From positions 1-64,000 of the forward strand of contig JANQLG010000033.1 of NCBI GenBank assembly GCA_028280715.1: a DNA stretch of 64,000 bases, in the 5' to 3' direction. Below are positions 47,670 to 57,565 of this stretch, piece by piece. A model generated the notes under the pieces. That model ran no database searches and was not told the DNA's origin. It saw only the letters and a list, made by a program, of their open reading frames with translations. The translations under genes and the position numbers were made by a program. Position 1 is the first letter of the stretch. Each line of letters begins with the position of its first letter. The stretch is from Spongiibacteraceae bacterium (GTDB lineage: Bacteria; Pseudomonadota; Gammaproteobacteria; Pseudomonadales; Dasaniaceae).

Positions 47670-49610
47670 ATGATCACAGCTACTGATAAAGAAACTTTAG
47701 GATTTCAAACCGAAGCCAAGCAGTTGCTTCATCTGATGATTCACTCTTTGTACAGTAATAAGGAAATCTTTTTACGTGAATTAATTTCCAATGCTTCTGA
47801 TGCTGCCGACAAGTTGCGTTTCGAAGCGCTCTCTGACGGTTCTCTGTACGAAGAAGATCCAGAGTTAAAAATTACTATTACCTTTGATGCTGAAGCCAAG
47901 ACGGTTTCTATTGCCGATAACGGTATCGGTATGTCGAAGGATGAAGTGATTAATCATTTAGGCACCATTGCGAAATCAGGGACTGCAGAATTTTTAAGCA
48001 ATCTCAGTGGCGATCAGCAGAAGGATTCTCAATTAATCGGTCAATTTGGTGTTGGTTTTTACTCTGCCTTTATTGTCGCTGATAAAGTAGAAGTTTTGAG
48101 CCGTCGTGCGGGATTGAGTGCAGCTGAAGGTGTGCACTGGGAATCTGAAGGAGAAGCGGAATTCAGTATTGAAACCATGGAGAAAGCCGATCGTGGTACT
48201 ACTATCATTCTGCACTTGCGCAAAGACTGTGAAGAGTTTGCCGATAACTGGCGTATCCGTTCCATCGTTAAAAAATATTCCGACCACATTTCAATTCCTG
48301 TGATGATGGAAAAGCAGGATTTCTCAGCATCTGGTGATGATGAGGAAGGAAAACAAGAGGAAAGCTCACAAGAAGAAAACAAGGTGCCAGAGTGGGAGGC
48401 GGTTAATGATGCCACGGCATTGTGGACACGTTCACGCAGTGAAGTCGAAGAAGAGGAGTATAAAGAGTTTTATAAACATGTCTCGCACGACTTTGAAGAT
48501 CCTCTAACTTGGAGTCATAACAAAGTCGAAGGTAAGCTGGAATACAACAGCTTGTTGTATGTTCCCAAGCGCGCGCCTTTTGATATGTGGAATCGTGATG
48601 CTTCACGCGGTTTAAAACTGTATGTTCAACGTACTTTTATCATGGATGACGCCGAACAATTTTTACCACTCTACCTGCGTTTTATTAAAGGTGTAGTGGA
48701 TTCCAACGATTTGTCTTTGAATGTATCCCGCGAGATTTTGCAGCAAGATCCTGCTGTGGAATCCATGAAGAGTGCATTAACCAAACGTGTGTTGGATATG
48801 TTGGCAAAAATGGCGAAAAATGATGCTGAGCAGTATCAAGTTTTTTGGGAGCAGTTTGGTCAGGTATTGAAAGAAGGTCCTGCTGAAGATTTTTCTAATA
48901 AAGAAAAAATTGCCAAGCTATTCCGTTTTGCAACAACCTACACAAATTCTGAAGTACAGGATCAATCGTTGGAAGACTATATTGGTCGTATGAAGGAAGG
49001 GCAGGACAAGATTTATTACGTTGCGGCAGAAAATTTCACTACCGGTAGCAACAGCCCGCATTTGGAAGTTTTCCGCAAGAAAGGTATTGAAGTATTAGTG
49101 CTTTTTGATCGCGTCGACGAATGGCTGATGGGTCACTTGATGGAATTCGAAGGTAAGTCGTTCCAGGATGTTGGTAAAGGCCAATTGGATTTAGGTGAAC
49201 TGGAAGACGAGGCTGATAAAAAAGAGCAGGAAAAGCTCGAAACAGAAAACAAGGATTTGATTGAGCGTGTTAAAAACGTACTTGAAGATAAAGTTGAAGA
49301 AGTTCGGGTAACCAATCGTTTGACTGACTCACCCGCATGTTTGGTGGTTGGTGAAGGTGATATGGGTGCTCAAATGAGAAGAATCATGGAGCAGGCAGGG
49401 CAAGCTTTACCAGAGAGCAAGCCGATTTTTGAATTAAATCCATCCCATTCTCTGGTAAATAAACTGGATCAGGAAAGTGACGAAGACCGTTTTGCCGATT
49501 TGGTTGAAATTTTATTCGACCAATCAACACTGGCAGAAGGTGGACAACTTAGTGATCCTGCTGCTTATGTTCATCGTTTGAATAAACTGATTCTTGAACT
49601 AAGTCAATAA
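47670..49610 (+). CDS. htpG: Heat-shock protein 90 HtpG
   Basis: A 646-residue Hsp90 chaperone. ATPase motifs are [26 protein letters not shown] and [17 protein letters not shown]; the middle and C-terminal domains are complete. An acidic stretch near residues 225-240 ([15 protein letters not shown]) forms the charged linker. It folds client proteins in the cytoplasm. It is likely induced by heat through the sigma32-like site upstream and is monocistronic between two terminators. Confidence 0.97.
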   Translation: MITATDKETLGFQTEAKQLLHLMIHSLYSNKEIFLRELISNASDAADKLRFEALSDGSLYEEDPELKITITFDAEAKTVSIADNGIGMSKDEVINHLGTIAKSGTAEFLSNLSGDQQKDSQLIGQFGVGFYSAFIVADKVEVLSRRAGLSAAEGVHWESEGEAEFSIETMEKADRGTTIILHLRKDCEEFADNWRIRSIVKKYSDHISIPVMMEKQDFSASGDDEEGKQEESSQEENKVPEWEAVNDATALWTRSRSEVEEEEYKEFYKHVSHDFEDPLTWSHNKVEGKLEYNSLLYVPKRAPFDMWNRDASRGLKLYVQRTFIMDDAEQFLPLYLRFIKGVVDSNDLSLNVSREILQQDPAVESMKSALTKRVLDMLAKMAKNDAEQYQVFWEQFGQVLKEGPAEDFSNKEKIAKLFRFATTYTNSEVQDQSLEDYIGRMKEGQDKIYYVAAENFTTGSNSPHLEVFRKKGIEVLVLFDRVDEWLMGHLMEFEGKSFQDVGKGQLDLGELEDEADKKEQEKLETENKDLIERVKNVLEDKVEEVRVTNRLTDSPACLVVGEGDMGAQMRRIMEQAGQALPESKPIFELNPSHSLVNKLDQESDEDRFADLVEILFDQSTLAEGGQLSDPAAYVHRLNKLILELSQ

Positions 49611-49625
49611 ACATAAGCGTCATAG

Positions 49626-49661
49626 ATAACTGGCATCATAATCAATATTGATGCCAGTTAT
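49626..49661. terminator. Terminator after htpG
   Basis: ATAACTGGCATCA ... TGATGCCAGTTAT is a 13-bp perfect stem with a 10-nt loop, followed by TTTAGTTTT, 15 bp after the htpG stop. Confidence 0.85.
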
Positions 49662-49735
49662 TTAGTTTTAAGCTGGCTCATACGTTGTCACTGCATTAGA
49701 CTACAGTCCAACTTTTTGCGATAGCGAACAAGCTT

Positions 49736-50752
49736 ATGGGGACCAGTCATAAAATAGCCGTATTAGGTGGTGGTAGTTTTGGAACTGCCATCGCCAATAT
49801 TATGGCTGATAATAATCATGATGTCTGTCTTTGGCTTCGCAACAAAGAACGGGCCGAAGAAATTAATACAGTTCATGTCAACTCGGCCTATTTGCCCGAT
49901 TATCCTTTAAATCCTAAATTATTAGCCTCAACAGAATTAAAAGATTCCGTCGACAGTTGCGATATTGTTTTTATGGCAGTACCGAGTAAATCCTGCCGAG
50001 ATGTTGCTGCTGAAGTTAGTAAATACCTTAAGCCTGGAACGATCCTTATCAGTACCACTAAGGGAATAGAACCAGAGAATTTTAAATTAATGAGTGAGGT
50101 ATTATCAGAAGAAATTCCTCACAGTCGCATTGCTGTATTAAGCGGCCCTAACTTTGCCAAAGAAATTGCGGCGAAACAAATTACCGCAACTGTTGTTGCC
50201 AGCAAAGATGATGAGTTGAATAAAACGGTTCAGACATTACTGCATTGCGGAAATTTTCGTGTTTATGCCAGTAATGATGTCTATGGCGTAGAATTGGGTG
50301 GTGCACTTAAAAATGTTTACGCGATTGTTGCGGGTATGGCCGCTGCCTTTGACGTTGGTCAAAATACCCTGAGTTTATTAATTACTCGAAGTCTTGCTGA
50401 GATGAGTCGTTTTGCCGCTAATGAAGGTGCAGACCCTTTAACTTTCCTGGGGTTGTCGGGTATTGGTGATTTAATCGGTACCTGTATGTCGCCATTAAGT
50501 CGCAATTATCGAGTAGGTTATGAACTGGGTAAGGGGCGTTCTTTGGATGAGATTGTCACAGAGCTGGGTCAGGTCGCAGAAGGTGTTAATACGTTGAGGT
50601 TACTTAAGCACCAATCGGATAAACGCAATGTTTATATGCCGTTGGTAAATGGTTTGTACGATATTATCTATAATAAAAAAACTGTAGAGGATGTTGTTGG
50701 GGGATTGATGTTTGCTGAACAGCATAAGGATGTTGAATTTACTCTCAAGTAG
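49736..50752 (+). CDS. gpsA: Glycerol-3-phosphate dehydrogenase [NAD(P)+]
   Basis: A 338-residue enzyme that reduces dihydroxyacetone phosphate to glycerol-3-phosphate for phospholipid synthesis. NAD motif VLGGGSFGTAIANI, then STTKGIE, SGPNFAKEIA, the catalytic lysine in GGALKNVYAIVAG, and GLSGIGDLIGTCMSPLSRN are all present. It lies 14 bp before sixA with the same direction, so an operon gpsA-sixA-hydrolase is likely. Confidence 0.96.
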   Translation: MGTSHKIAVLGGGSFGTAIANIMADNNHDVCLWLRNKERAEEINTVHVNSAYLPDYPLNPKLLASTELKDSVDSCDIVFMAVPSKSCRDVAAEVSKYLKPGTILISTTKGIEPENFKLMSEVLSEEIPHSRIAVLSGPNFAKEIAAKQITATVVASKDDELNKTVQTLLHCGNFRVYASNDVYGVELGGALKNVYAIVAGMAAAFDVGQNTLSLLITRSLAEMSRFAANEGADPLTFLGLSGIGDLIGTCMSPLSRNYRVGYELGKGRSLDEIVTELGQVAEGVNTLRLLKHQSDKRNVYMPLVNGLYDIIYNKKTVEDVVGGLMFAEQHKDVEFTLK

Positions 50753-50766
50753 GAGTTATTCCAACA

Positions 50767-51246
50767 ATGAAGATTCTGATCATGCGGCATGGAGAAGCTG
50801 AAACTAGAGTTACTACTGATGCTGAAAGGCAGTTGACCGATCGAGGAAGAGAGCAAGCGGCGACAGCGGGTAAAGTGCTAAGTGCCACGGGGTTTGAACC
50901 CGATATTGTTTGGTGTAGTCCCTATCGGCGAGCGCAGCAAACCTGCTCTGAAGTAATAGCGTTTTTCGGTGGCGTAGAGCCTATGACGATTGATTTACTT
51001 CAACCTGATACGAATCCAAATCAGGTGGTTAATTTAATCTCAGAGACAAAGGCCCAGCAATTGATGATTGTGAGTCATCAACCACTGGTAAGCAGCTTAA
51101 CAGGGCTGTTAGTCAATGCCGATCATCGCTCTGGGCCGCCAATGTCTCCTGCTTCAATGGTATTGTTAGATACTGAAATTCCACTGGCTGGCTGCTGTCA
51201 ACAACAGTGGCTAAAACATGCACCAACCTTTGAAAATTCAAACTAA
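50767..51246 (+). CDS. sixA: Phosphohistidine phosphatase SixA
   Basis: A 159-residue histidine phosphatase with the R7-H8-G9 catalytic start (LIMRHGEAE), WCSPYRRAQQTC in the middle and the second histidine in IVSHQPLVSSL. It removes phosphate from histidine phosphotransfer proteins such as ArcB or PTS-Ntr NPr. AGGAG precedes its start. It abuts the next gene with no gap. Confidence 0.93.
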   Translation: MKILIMRHGEAETRVTTDAERQLTDRGREQAATAGKVLSATGFEPDIVWCSPYRRAQQTCSEVIAFFGGVEPMTIDLLQPDTNPNQVVNLISETKAQQLMIVSHQPLVSSLTGLLVNADHRSGPPMSPASMVLLDTEIPLAGCCQQQWLKHAPTFENSN

Positions 51247-52107
51247 ATGCAATCACAGGAACGTTGTTTTAGCGTTAATGACTACAATCTGGCTGCAAAG
51301 GAATGGAATTCCGGTGGCGATATAAAAGTGCTGGCCTGTCATGGTTGGTTAGATAATGCGGCCAGTTTCGATGTGATGGCACCATTAATGTCGAGTTGTC
51401 ATATTGTCGCTTTAGATTCTCCTGGACACGGGCTCAGCGATCATAAGTCGCAACATGCAGATTACTCTATTTGGGCTGATTTGCTGGATATTCTGGCTGT
51501 GGCCGATGAGTTGGGCTGGCAGCAGTTTTGTGTGTTAGGCCATTCGCGTGGTGCCATTATGAGCATGTTACTTGCTTCGGCTATGCCAGAGAGGTTACAG
51601 GCAGTTGCTATGATTGATGCGCTGGTGCCCATGCCTGCCTCGGGCGAAGAGGGTGTTCATCAATTGAGAAAATATTTATTGGAATATCGAGCGGCCGCTT
51701 CCAAAAAGATCACTTCTTTTATATCGATAGATGAGGCGGTAACAGCAAGGTGTAAAGCGTCTGAAATGGCAAAGAGCAGTGCACGTTTAATAGTGGAGCG
51801 CGGGCTAAAGGAAATTGACGGGCGCTACCATTGGCGAACAGATCCACGGTTAACCGCTGCTTCTGCATTAAAATTTACCGAAGTGCATAATCGCGCTTTT
51901 GTGGAGGCAATCAGCATTCCCAATTTAATGCTGTTGGCCAAACGTGGCTTGGGCAAATATTCGTATTTAGTGGATTTTTGTAAATCGGTAGATAATTTAA
52001 GGACTCAAATGATAGATGCTGGTCATCACTGTCATATGGAAGAGCAGGCTGCCGATATTGCGGAACACGTAGAAAGGCTGTTTAAAACAGCGGTGTCTAT
52101 TAGCTAA
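51247..52107 (+). CDS. Alpha/beta hydrolase
   Basis: A 286-residue serine hydrolase fold. Oxyanion loop CHGWLDNAASFD (31-42), nucleophile elbow GHSRGA with Ser100, a cap region in the middle (residues 130-210) and the C-terminal histidine in DAGHHCHMEE. It has no signal peptide, so it is cytoplasmic. Its substrate is unknown; the family includes esterases, epoxide hydrolases and haloalkane dehalogenases. It starts directly after sixA and converges on folE. Confidence 0.88.
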   Translation: MQSQERCFSVNDYNLAAKEWNSGGDIKVLACHGWLDNAASFDVMAPLMSSCHIVALDSPGHGLSDHKSQHADYSIWADLLDILAVADELGWQQFCVLGHSRGAIMSMLLASAMPERLQAVAMIDALVPMPASGEEGVHQLRKYLLEYRAAASKKITSFISIDEAVTARCKASEMAKSSARLIVERGLKEIDGRYHWRTDPRLTAASALKFTEVHNRAFVEAISIPNLMLLAKRGLGKYSYLVDFCKSVDNLRTQMIDAGHHCHMEEQAADIAEHVERLFKTAVSIS

Positions 52108-52122
52108 GTGAGAGCCTAAGTG

Positions 52123-52740
52123 TTAGCGTGAATTAACCAGGGCTAAAAACTCGGTGCGGGTTTTTTCATTCTCTTTAAACGAACCTAAAAGGGATGAAGT
52201 TCTCATCAGTGAATTTTGTTTCTCTACCCCGCGCATCATCATGCACATATGCTGTGCCTCGATAATGACCCCAACACCAGAAGCGCCAGTAATGTCTCTA
52301 ATGGATTGGGCGATTTGAGTTGTCAGATTTTCCTGGATTTGTAAACGACGGGCATACATGTCGACAATTCGGGCCACTTTGGATAATCCAAGCACCTTGC
52401 CGTTAGGTGTGTAGGCGACATGACATTTGCCGATAAAAGGCAGCAGATGATGCTCGCAAAGCGAGTAGAGTTCGATATTGGAAACCAATACCATTTCGTT
52501 AGCATCGGATTCGAACAGTGCTCCGTTTACGACATCCTCAATCTTTTGATCGTAACCTCGGGTCAGGAACTTAATCGCCTTGGCCGCCCGCTGAGGAGTA
52601 TCCTGCAGACCATCACGATTCATATCTTCACCGACACCTTCAATGATGGTCTCAAAGGCTTTTACCAGTGAATCAGCCTGTTCATTAGCAAGTGTTTCAG
52701 GTGTGTTGGCAGAAGAGTCTTTTTTAATAGGATGAACCAC
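52123..52740 (-). CDS. folE: GTP cyclohydrolase I (zinc-dependent, FolE type IA)
   Basis: A 205-residue enzyme that starts folate synthesis by converting GTP to dihydroneopterin triphosphate. The zinc site is in [18 protein letters not shown] and the C-terminal block is [17 protein letters not shown]. It begins at GTG with GGAG 5 bp upstream. It stands alone and is divergent from prmB. This is the zinc-requiring form, and it is not part of the zinc-starvation locus 40 kb away, so no FolE2 substitute is seen in this window. Confidence 0.95.
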   Translation of the reverse strand: MVHPIKKDSSANTPETLANEQADSLVKAFETIIEGVGEDMNRDGLQDTPQRAAKAIKFLTRGYDQKIEDVVNGALFESDANEMVLVSNIELYSLCEHHLLPFIGKCHVAYTPNGKVLGLSKVARIVDMYARRLQIQENLTTQIAQSIRDITGASGVGVIIEAQHMCMMMRGVEKQNSLMRTSSLLGSFKENEKTRTEFLALVNSR

Positions 52741-52968
52741 TTTGGCTCCGCAGTTTTCGGTTGTCGAAGGCGTCGAATGTTACCAGATAGGTTTATTTAA
52801 AACAAAGTACGCAACTAGGATTTAATTGGATCTGAATCAGAGTAAAATGGTGATTTTTCAGGTGCTTAAGTGCCAGAGTTGAATATTTTTTGAAACTAGT
52901 AGCTTGTAACTGAAAAGTTTGGAGCTATTTGAAGCTAAATTATAGTTGAGAATAGTACAGAGTATTTT

Positions 52969-53895
52969 ATGCAGTCTGACCCCGCCATTGATCAACAACT
53001 AACAACCCTGCGAGACTATCTGCGCTGGGCGGTGAGTCAGTTTTCCGCAGCAGGTGTTTATTATGGGCATGGAACTGATAATGCCCTGGATGAAGCATTG
53101 CGCTTATTGTTGCCAACTCTGGGTATTCCTGAGGGAAGTGAAAGAGAATTGCTCGATGGAACCCTAACGTTTACTGAGCGTAGGCAAGTGATAGCGGTAA
53201 TTGAAAAGCGTACCAAGGATCGAATCCCGGTACCCTATATCACCGGCGAAGCCTGGTTTGCGGGTATGCCCTATAAAGTCAATCCGAGTGTTTTGATACC
53301 GCGTTCACCTATTGCAGAATTGATTGATGCCGGTTTTGAACCCTGGCTGCAACTGCCGATGGTGACGAATATTCTTGATTTATGCACTGGGTCCGGCTGT
53401 ATTGGTATTGCCTGCTCCCATTACTTTGAAGAAGCGATGATCGATCTTGCCGATATCTCGACAGATGCATTAGGGGTAGCTCAGGAAAATATTGAACGTT
53501 ATGAGCTTCAGCATCGTGTTAATGCCATAGACTCGGATCTATTTTCCGGATTGCAAGGGAAGCAATATGACCTGATCGTTAGCAATCCGCCCTATGTTGA
53601 TCGTGAAGACCTGTTATCAATGCCAGCTGAATACCAACATGAACCGGCTTTAGCTTTAGGTTCCGGTGATGATGGTTTGGATTTAACAAGAAAAATTTTG
53701 CAGCAGGCAGCTGATTACCTTACAGAAGAGGGTGTGCTAGTGGTGGAAGTGGGTAACAGTGGTATTGCGCTGGAGCAGGCTTTTCCCTCTGTTCCCTTTA
53801 CGTGGGTTGAATTTGAACGTGGAGGACACGGCGTATTTGTATTCAATCGCAGTGAGTTAATCAGTCATCGGGAGAAATTTAATCAAGGCCTTTAG
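52969..53895 (+). CDS. prmB: Ribosomal protein L3 glutamine methyltransferase
   Basis: A 308-residue AdoMet methyltransferase. The N-terminal helical domain (LRDYLRWAVSQFSAAGVYYG) is that of PrmB rather than PrmC; the AdoMet motif is LDLCTGSGCIGIA and the catalytic glutamine-binding motif is SNPPYVDRED. It methylates a glutamine of ribosomal protein L3. Location directly before aroC is the usual arrangement in gammaproteobacteria. Confidence 0.93.
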   Translation: MQSDPAIDQQLTTLRDYLRWAVSQFSAAGVYYGHGTDNALDEALRLLLPTLGIPEGSERELLDGTLTFTERRQVIAVIEKRTKDRIPVPYITGEAWFAGMPYKVNPSVLIPRSPIAELIDAGFEPWLQLPMVTNILDLCTGSGCIGIACSHYFEEAMIDLADISTDALGVAQENIERYELQHRVNAIDSDLFSGLQGKQYDLIVSNPPYVDREDLLSMPAEYQHEPALALGSGDDGLDLTRKILQQAADYLTEEGVLVVEVGNSGIALEQAFPSVPFTWVEFERGGHGVFVFNRSELISHREKFNQGL

Positions 53896-53900
53896 CTGGT

Positions 53901-53929
53901 CTGACGGCGGTGAGTGAATCACGTATAAT
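53901..53929 (+). promoter_or_regulatory. Sigma70-type promoter candidate of aroC
   Basis: CTGACG (53901-53906), a 17-bp spacer and TATAAT (53924-53929), 42 bp before the aroC start. Confidence 0.55.
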
Positions 53930-53970
53930 CCTCCGCAGTTTATTTTTAAATATCAGGAAAGAGCAAATTA

Positions 53971-55071
53971 ATGTCAGGAAATACCATCGGAAAATTATTT
54001 TCAGTGACCACCTTCGGTGAGAGTCACGGTAAGGCTATTGGTTGTATTGTTGATGGGTGTCCTCCCGGACTTGAATTGTGCGAGGCTGATTTACAACATG
54101 ATTTGGATCGACGTAAGCCTGGCACCAGTCGTTTTACCACTCAACGCCGTGAAGACGATGAAGTGACTATTCTTTCCGGTGTGTTTGAAGGTAAAACCAC
54201 AGGTACTTCGATTGGTATGGTCATTAATAACACTGACCAGCGTTCCAAAGATTACTCCAAGATTAAAGATCGTTTTCGCCCAATGCACGCCGATTACACC
54301 TACACCCAAAAATACGGTGATCGCGATTATCGTGGTGGTGGCCGTTCTTCTGCTCGGGAAACAGCTATGCGTGTTGCAGCAGGTGGTATCGCCAAAAAGT
54401 ATCTGCAAGATGGCTTTGGTATTTCAGTACGCGGTTATTTGTCGCAATTGGGGCCCATTAAGGCAGAAAGCTTCGATTGGGATCAGGTTGAACAAAATCC
54501 CTTCTTCTGTCCCGATGTGTCAAAGGTGCCAGAGATGGAAGAGTACATGAATGCATTGCGTAAAAGTGGCGATTCTATTGGCGCGAAAATTTCTGTTGTT
54601 GCTACGGGTGTTCCTCCCGGATTGGGTGAGCCTGTTTTTGATCGTCTCGATGCCGATATTGCTCATGCTTTGATGGGTATTAATGCTGTGAAGGGTGTAG
54701 AAATTGGTGCGGGTTTTGATGCAGTGGTAGCGAAGGGTAGTGAGCATCGCGATGAGTTAACGCCGGAGGGTTTCACGTCTAATAATGCCGGCGGCATTTT
54801 AGGCGGTATCTCCAGCGGCCAGGATATCGTGGCTCATATGGCTTTGAAACCAACGTCGAGTATTTTGGTTCCCGGTAAAACTATTGATGTTGATGGCAAT
54901 CCTACTGAAGTGATTACTACCGGGCGTCATGATCCCTGCGTGGGAATACGCGCTACACCTATTGCCGAAGCGATGGTAGCGATTGTGCTGCTAGATCATC
55001 TTTTGCGTAACCGGGCACAAAATGCTGAGGTCGACTGCAAAACCCCTGTGATTACTGATTCTGCGCGTTGA
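53971..55071 (+). CDS. aroC: Chorismate synthase
   Basis: A 366-residue FMN-dependent enzyme that makes chorismate, the branch point of aromatic amino acids, folate and quinones. [18 protein letters not shown] (residues 13-30), the [14 protein letters not shown] and [19 protein letters not shown] blocks and [17 protein letters not shown] near the C-terminus are conserved. AGGAAAGAG precedes ATG. An MFS gene starts 4 bp after its stop. Confidence 0.97.
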   Translation: MSGNTIGKLFSVTTFGESHGKAIGCIVDGCPPGLELCEADLQHDLDRRKPGTSRFTTQRREDDEVTILSGVFEGKTTGTSIGMVINNTDQRSKDYSKIKDRFRPMHADYTYTQKYGDRDYRGGGRSSARETAMRVAAGGIAKKYLQDGFGISVRGYLSQLGPIKAESFDWDQVEQNPFFCPDVSKVPEMEEYMNALRKSGDSIGAKISVVATGVPPGLGEPVFDRLDADIAHALMGINAVKGVEIGAGFDAVVAKGSEHRDELTPEGFTSNNAGGILGGISSGQDIVAHMALKPTSSILVPGKTIDVDGNPTEVITTGRHDPCVGIRATPIAEAMVAIVLLDHLLRNRAQNAEVDCKTPVITDSAR

Positions 55072-55075
55072 GGCA

Positions 55076-56242
55076 GTGACGTCTCCTCACTATTTTGAAA
55101 GCAGCGCGTCAGTGCCTTACTGGCGCCTGTCCAATTTCTACTTTTTCTACTTCGCGTTACTGGGTGCCTGGTTACCCTTTTGGCCTTTATTTCTGCAGGG
55201 TGAAGGCTTCAATGCTGAACAGATTGGTTACCTCGCAGGTATTATGATGGCGACCAAAATTGTCGCCCCCAGTATTTGGGGGTGGTTGTCTGATGTCAGC
55301 CAACGCCGCATGATGATTATTCGCTGGGGTGCTTTCCTGGCCCTGCTCAGCTTCATGGTTATTTTTCTGGAGCGTGGCTTTTGGTGGTTGGCGTTGATTA
55401 CGGCCGCGTTCAGTTTCTTCTGGAATGCCATACTCGCACAGTTCGAAGTCACGACATTAGCTTATTTGGGAGGGCGTTATCGACGTTATAGTCTGATTCG
55501 TCTATGGGGTTCGATTGGTTTTATCGTCGCCGTAAGCGGTTTAGGGCTGTTCTTTGATTTTTACTCGGTGAGTTATTTGCCTTTGGTGATGGTGTTGCTG
55601 CTGATAGGAATATGGGTATCCAGTTTATTGGTAGCTGAGAAAGGTAAAGCTGAGCATGATCAAAACACAGGCCAGACATTAAAGGCAGTATTGAAACAAC
55701 CGGCGGTGATTACTTTTTTTATCGTTTGTTTCCTGATGCAAGTCTCCCATGGTCCTTATTACACATTTTTTACCGTTTACCTGGAGGATCACGGATACAG
55801 CAGGACGGTTTCCGGGTTGATGTGGTCCTTGGGAGTTATCGCCGAAGTAGTGCTTTTCCTTTTTATGCATCGCTTATTACAGCGTTGGTCATTGAGGGTT
55901 ATCATGTTGGCTAGCCTGACTTTGTCAGCTTTGCGTTGGTTTATGCTGGCTTTTTGGGTGGAGAATACCTCTTTGTTGTTAATAGCTCAGTGTTTACATG
56001 CTGCCAGCTTTGGTAGCTTTCATGCCTATGCTGTCGAGGTAGTGAGACGAGCCTTTGCCGGTGGGCTTGCTGGGCAGGGTATGGCGTTGTATAGCAGTTT
56101 GAGTTTTGGTGCTGGAGGTGCAGTGGGTGCGGTTTTGAGTGGTTGGATTTGGGAGTTTAATCCAGCATATACCTTTCTAATGGCGGCAGTAGCATGCCTA
56201 TTGGCGATTGCAATAGAGTTAAAATCAACTTTAGAAAAATAA
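55076..56242 (+). CDS. MFS transporter (MFS_1_like/HcaT type)
   Basis: A 388-residue protein with about 12 membrane segments. FYFFYFALLGAWLPFWPLFL at the start and the loop WGWLSDVSQRRMMIIRWG mark the LacY-like/HcaT branch of major facilitators; LIRLWGSIGFIVA is also typical. Substrate unknown. It starts at GTG with GAGG 4 bp upstream, coupled to aroC. The same gene often follows prmB-aroC in relatives. Confidence 0.88.
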   Translation: MTSPHYFESSASVPYWRLSNFYFFYFALLGAWLPFWPLFLQGEGFNAEQIGYLAGIMMATKIVAPSIWGWLSDVSQRRMMIIRWGAFLALLSFMVIFLERGFWWLALITAAFSFFWNAILAQFEVTTLAYLGGRYRRYSLIRLWGSIGFIVAVSGLGLFFDFYSVSYLPLVMVLLLIGIWVSSLLVAEKGKAEHDQNTGQTLKAVLKQPAVITFFIVCFLMQVSHGPYYTFFTVYLEDHGYSRTVSGLMWSLGVIAEVVLFLFMHRLLQRWSLRVIMLASLTLSALRWFMLAFWVENTSLLLIAQCLHAASFGSFHAYAVEVVRRAFAGGLAGQGMALYSSLSFGAGGAVGAVLSGWIWEFNPAYTFLMAAVACLLAIAIELKSTLEK

Positions 56243-56253
56243 TATAACTTAAT

Positions 56254-56278
56254 GAAAATAAATAACTTATTTATTTTC
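56254..56278. terminator. AT-only perfect palindrome after the MFS gene, possible terminator
   Basis: GAAAATAAATAA-C-TTATTTATTTTC has 12-bp arms and a single-base centre, 11 bp after the stop codon, followed by TTTTAAAG. An all-AT stem is weak, so it may instead be a binding site. Confidence 0.4.
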
Positions 56279-56437
56279 TTTTAAAGCAAAAGCTGCTTAT
56301 CACTTTTTTATCCATCGGTTGCCTGTGATTTACGGATATACTTTTAAAGACGTTTCCGGCGCGGGCGTAGAAAGGCAGGGAAGAATGCTTGCTCGTCCAG
56401 TTACTACTAGAGATACTACTGATAGAGGTACTGAACG

Positions 56438-56656
56438 ATGGCAAAAGTCTTCTTGAATAGACGTTCGGGTGTCGATAGGCGAAACCATGCCGTACATAAA
56501 AGTGAAGAGCATTTTAATCGCCGCAGTCTGGATCGGCGGATGGAAGATAATGAGTATGTAGTCGTGATTGGTGATAGCGGAATGGATCGCTTCACGCTAC
56601 TGGTCACAATTCCGGTCCTGTTTATTTGTGGGGTAGCCCTCATCGCAAGCGCTTGA
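56438..56656 (+). CDS. Small membrane-tail protein with two RRSGxDRR-type motifs
   Basis: A 72-residue protein with FLNRRSGVDRRNH at residues 5-17, FNRRSLDRRMED at 26-37, and one C-terminal membrane helix (TLLVTIPVLFICGVALIAS). The RRSGxDRR motif recurs in many unrelated bacterial proteins, often before or after domains, and its role is unknown. The tail-anchored layout puts the basic motifs on the cytoplasmic side. No family or function recognised. It stands alone between the MFS gene and moaC. Confidence 0.65.
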   Translation: MAKVFLNRRSGVDRRNHAVHKSEEHFNRRSLDRRMEDNEYVVVIGDSGMDRFTLLVTIPVLFICGVALIASA

Positions 56657-56703
56657 ATCCAGGTTTTTCCTCATAAAATATAAGCATTTGTTATTGTTTT
56701 CTA

Positions 56704-56746
56704 ACGATAATTTATCGTGCGTTCGCTTGAAACACTCCTTTATAAT
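56704..56746 (+). promoter_or_regulatory. Palindrome and -10 element upstream of moaCDE
   Basis: The palindrome ACGATAA-T-TTATCGT (56704-56718) lies just upstream of TATAAT (56741-56746). No good -35 box sits at 17 bp; the palindrome covers the region next to where one would be, so an activator site is plausible. Confidence 0.45.
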
Positions 56747-56776
56747 GGGGATTACGTTTCAAACTGAGTGTATTCA

Positions 56777-57271
56777 ATGAATCAATTAACCCATCTCGAT
56801 GACCGCGGTAACGCGCAAATGGTTGATGTCGCTGAGAAGTCGGTGACTCAACGTGTTGCTATCGCTGAAGCGACTGTCTCAATGACGTCAGAAACACTTA
56901 ATATGATTGTTGATGGCACTCATAAAAAAGGCGATGTGTTTGCAGTGGCTCGTATCGCCGGTATTCAGGCGGCAAAACAATGCTCTTCACTAATTCCATT
57001 GTGCCATCCTCTAATGTTGTCATCGGTAAAGGTGGAGCTCAATGCCGACAAAGCAAATAATCAAGTTGTCATTCAGGCCCGCTGTAAACTTGCTGGTCAG
57101 ACAGGAGTTGAAATGGAGGCCTTAACTGCCGCTTCAGTTGCTGCGTTGACGATCTACGATATGTGTAAGGCGGTCGATAAAGGTATGGTGATCGGCAATG
57201 TCAGATTGCTGGAAAAAACTGGTGGCAAGTCGGGCAATTGGTACCGTGAAGAACAGCTAGGAACGAAGTAG
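56777..57271 (+). CDS. moaC: Cyclic pyranopterin monophosphate synthase MoaC
   Basis: A 164-residue enzyme of molybdopterin synthesis that acts with MoaA to form cyclic pyranopterin monophosphate. [49 protein letters not shown] and [20 protein letters not shown] are conserved. ATG 56777 is chosen; a GTG three codons upstream is possible. It heads moaCDE; moaA is not in the window. Confidence 0.95.
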   Translation: MNQLTHLDDRGNAQMVDVAEKSVTQRVAIAEATVSMTSETLNMIVDGTHKKGDVFAVARIAGIQAAKQCSSLIPLCHPLMLSSVKVELNADKANNQVVIQARCKLAGQTGVEMEALTAASVAALTIYDMCKAVDKGMVIGNVRLLEKTGGKSGNWYREEQLGTK

Positions 57272-57306
57272 CGGGATAGTGGAATAAACAGGAGCACAAT
57301 AGAGAA

Positions 57307-57561
57307 ATGATTAATGTGTTGTTCTTTGCTCGTATTCGAGAGCAGTTAGGCGTTGATAAGTTATCGCTTTCTTTGGAAGAGGCAGGTCCTACCATTGCTG
57401 ATCTTCGTGCATCTCTCGTTGCTGATAAAGATGCCAAGTGGCAAGAAGTGCTTGGTGCGGACAACGTCATTACGGCCGTTAACCAGGCTGTGGTCGATCA
57501 TCAGCATGCGTTATCCGATGGTGATGAGGTAGCCTTTTTCCCGCCAGTGACGGGAGGTTGA
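57307..57561 (+). CDS. moaD: Molybdopterin synthase small subunit MoaD
   Basis: An 84-residue ubiquitin-like sulfur carrier ending in PPVTGG, the di-glycine that is thiocarboxylated. FFARIREQLGVD at the N-terminus is typical. It gives sulfur to precursor Z through MoaE. It starts 35 bp after moaC and ends 4 bp before moaE. Confidence 0.93.
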   Translation: MINVLFFARIREQLGVDKLSLSLEEAGPTIADLRASLVADKDAKWQEVLGADNVITAVNQAVVDHQHALSDGDEVAFFPPVTGG

Positions 57562-57565
57562 TTGC

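Noticed and set aside
52123-52740. folE as a zinc-starvation replacement enzyme
   Set aside because: The CEHH zinc site identifies the ordinary zinc-dependent FolE, and it lies 40 kb from the zur locus with no matching palindrome.
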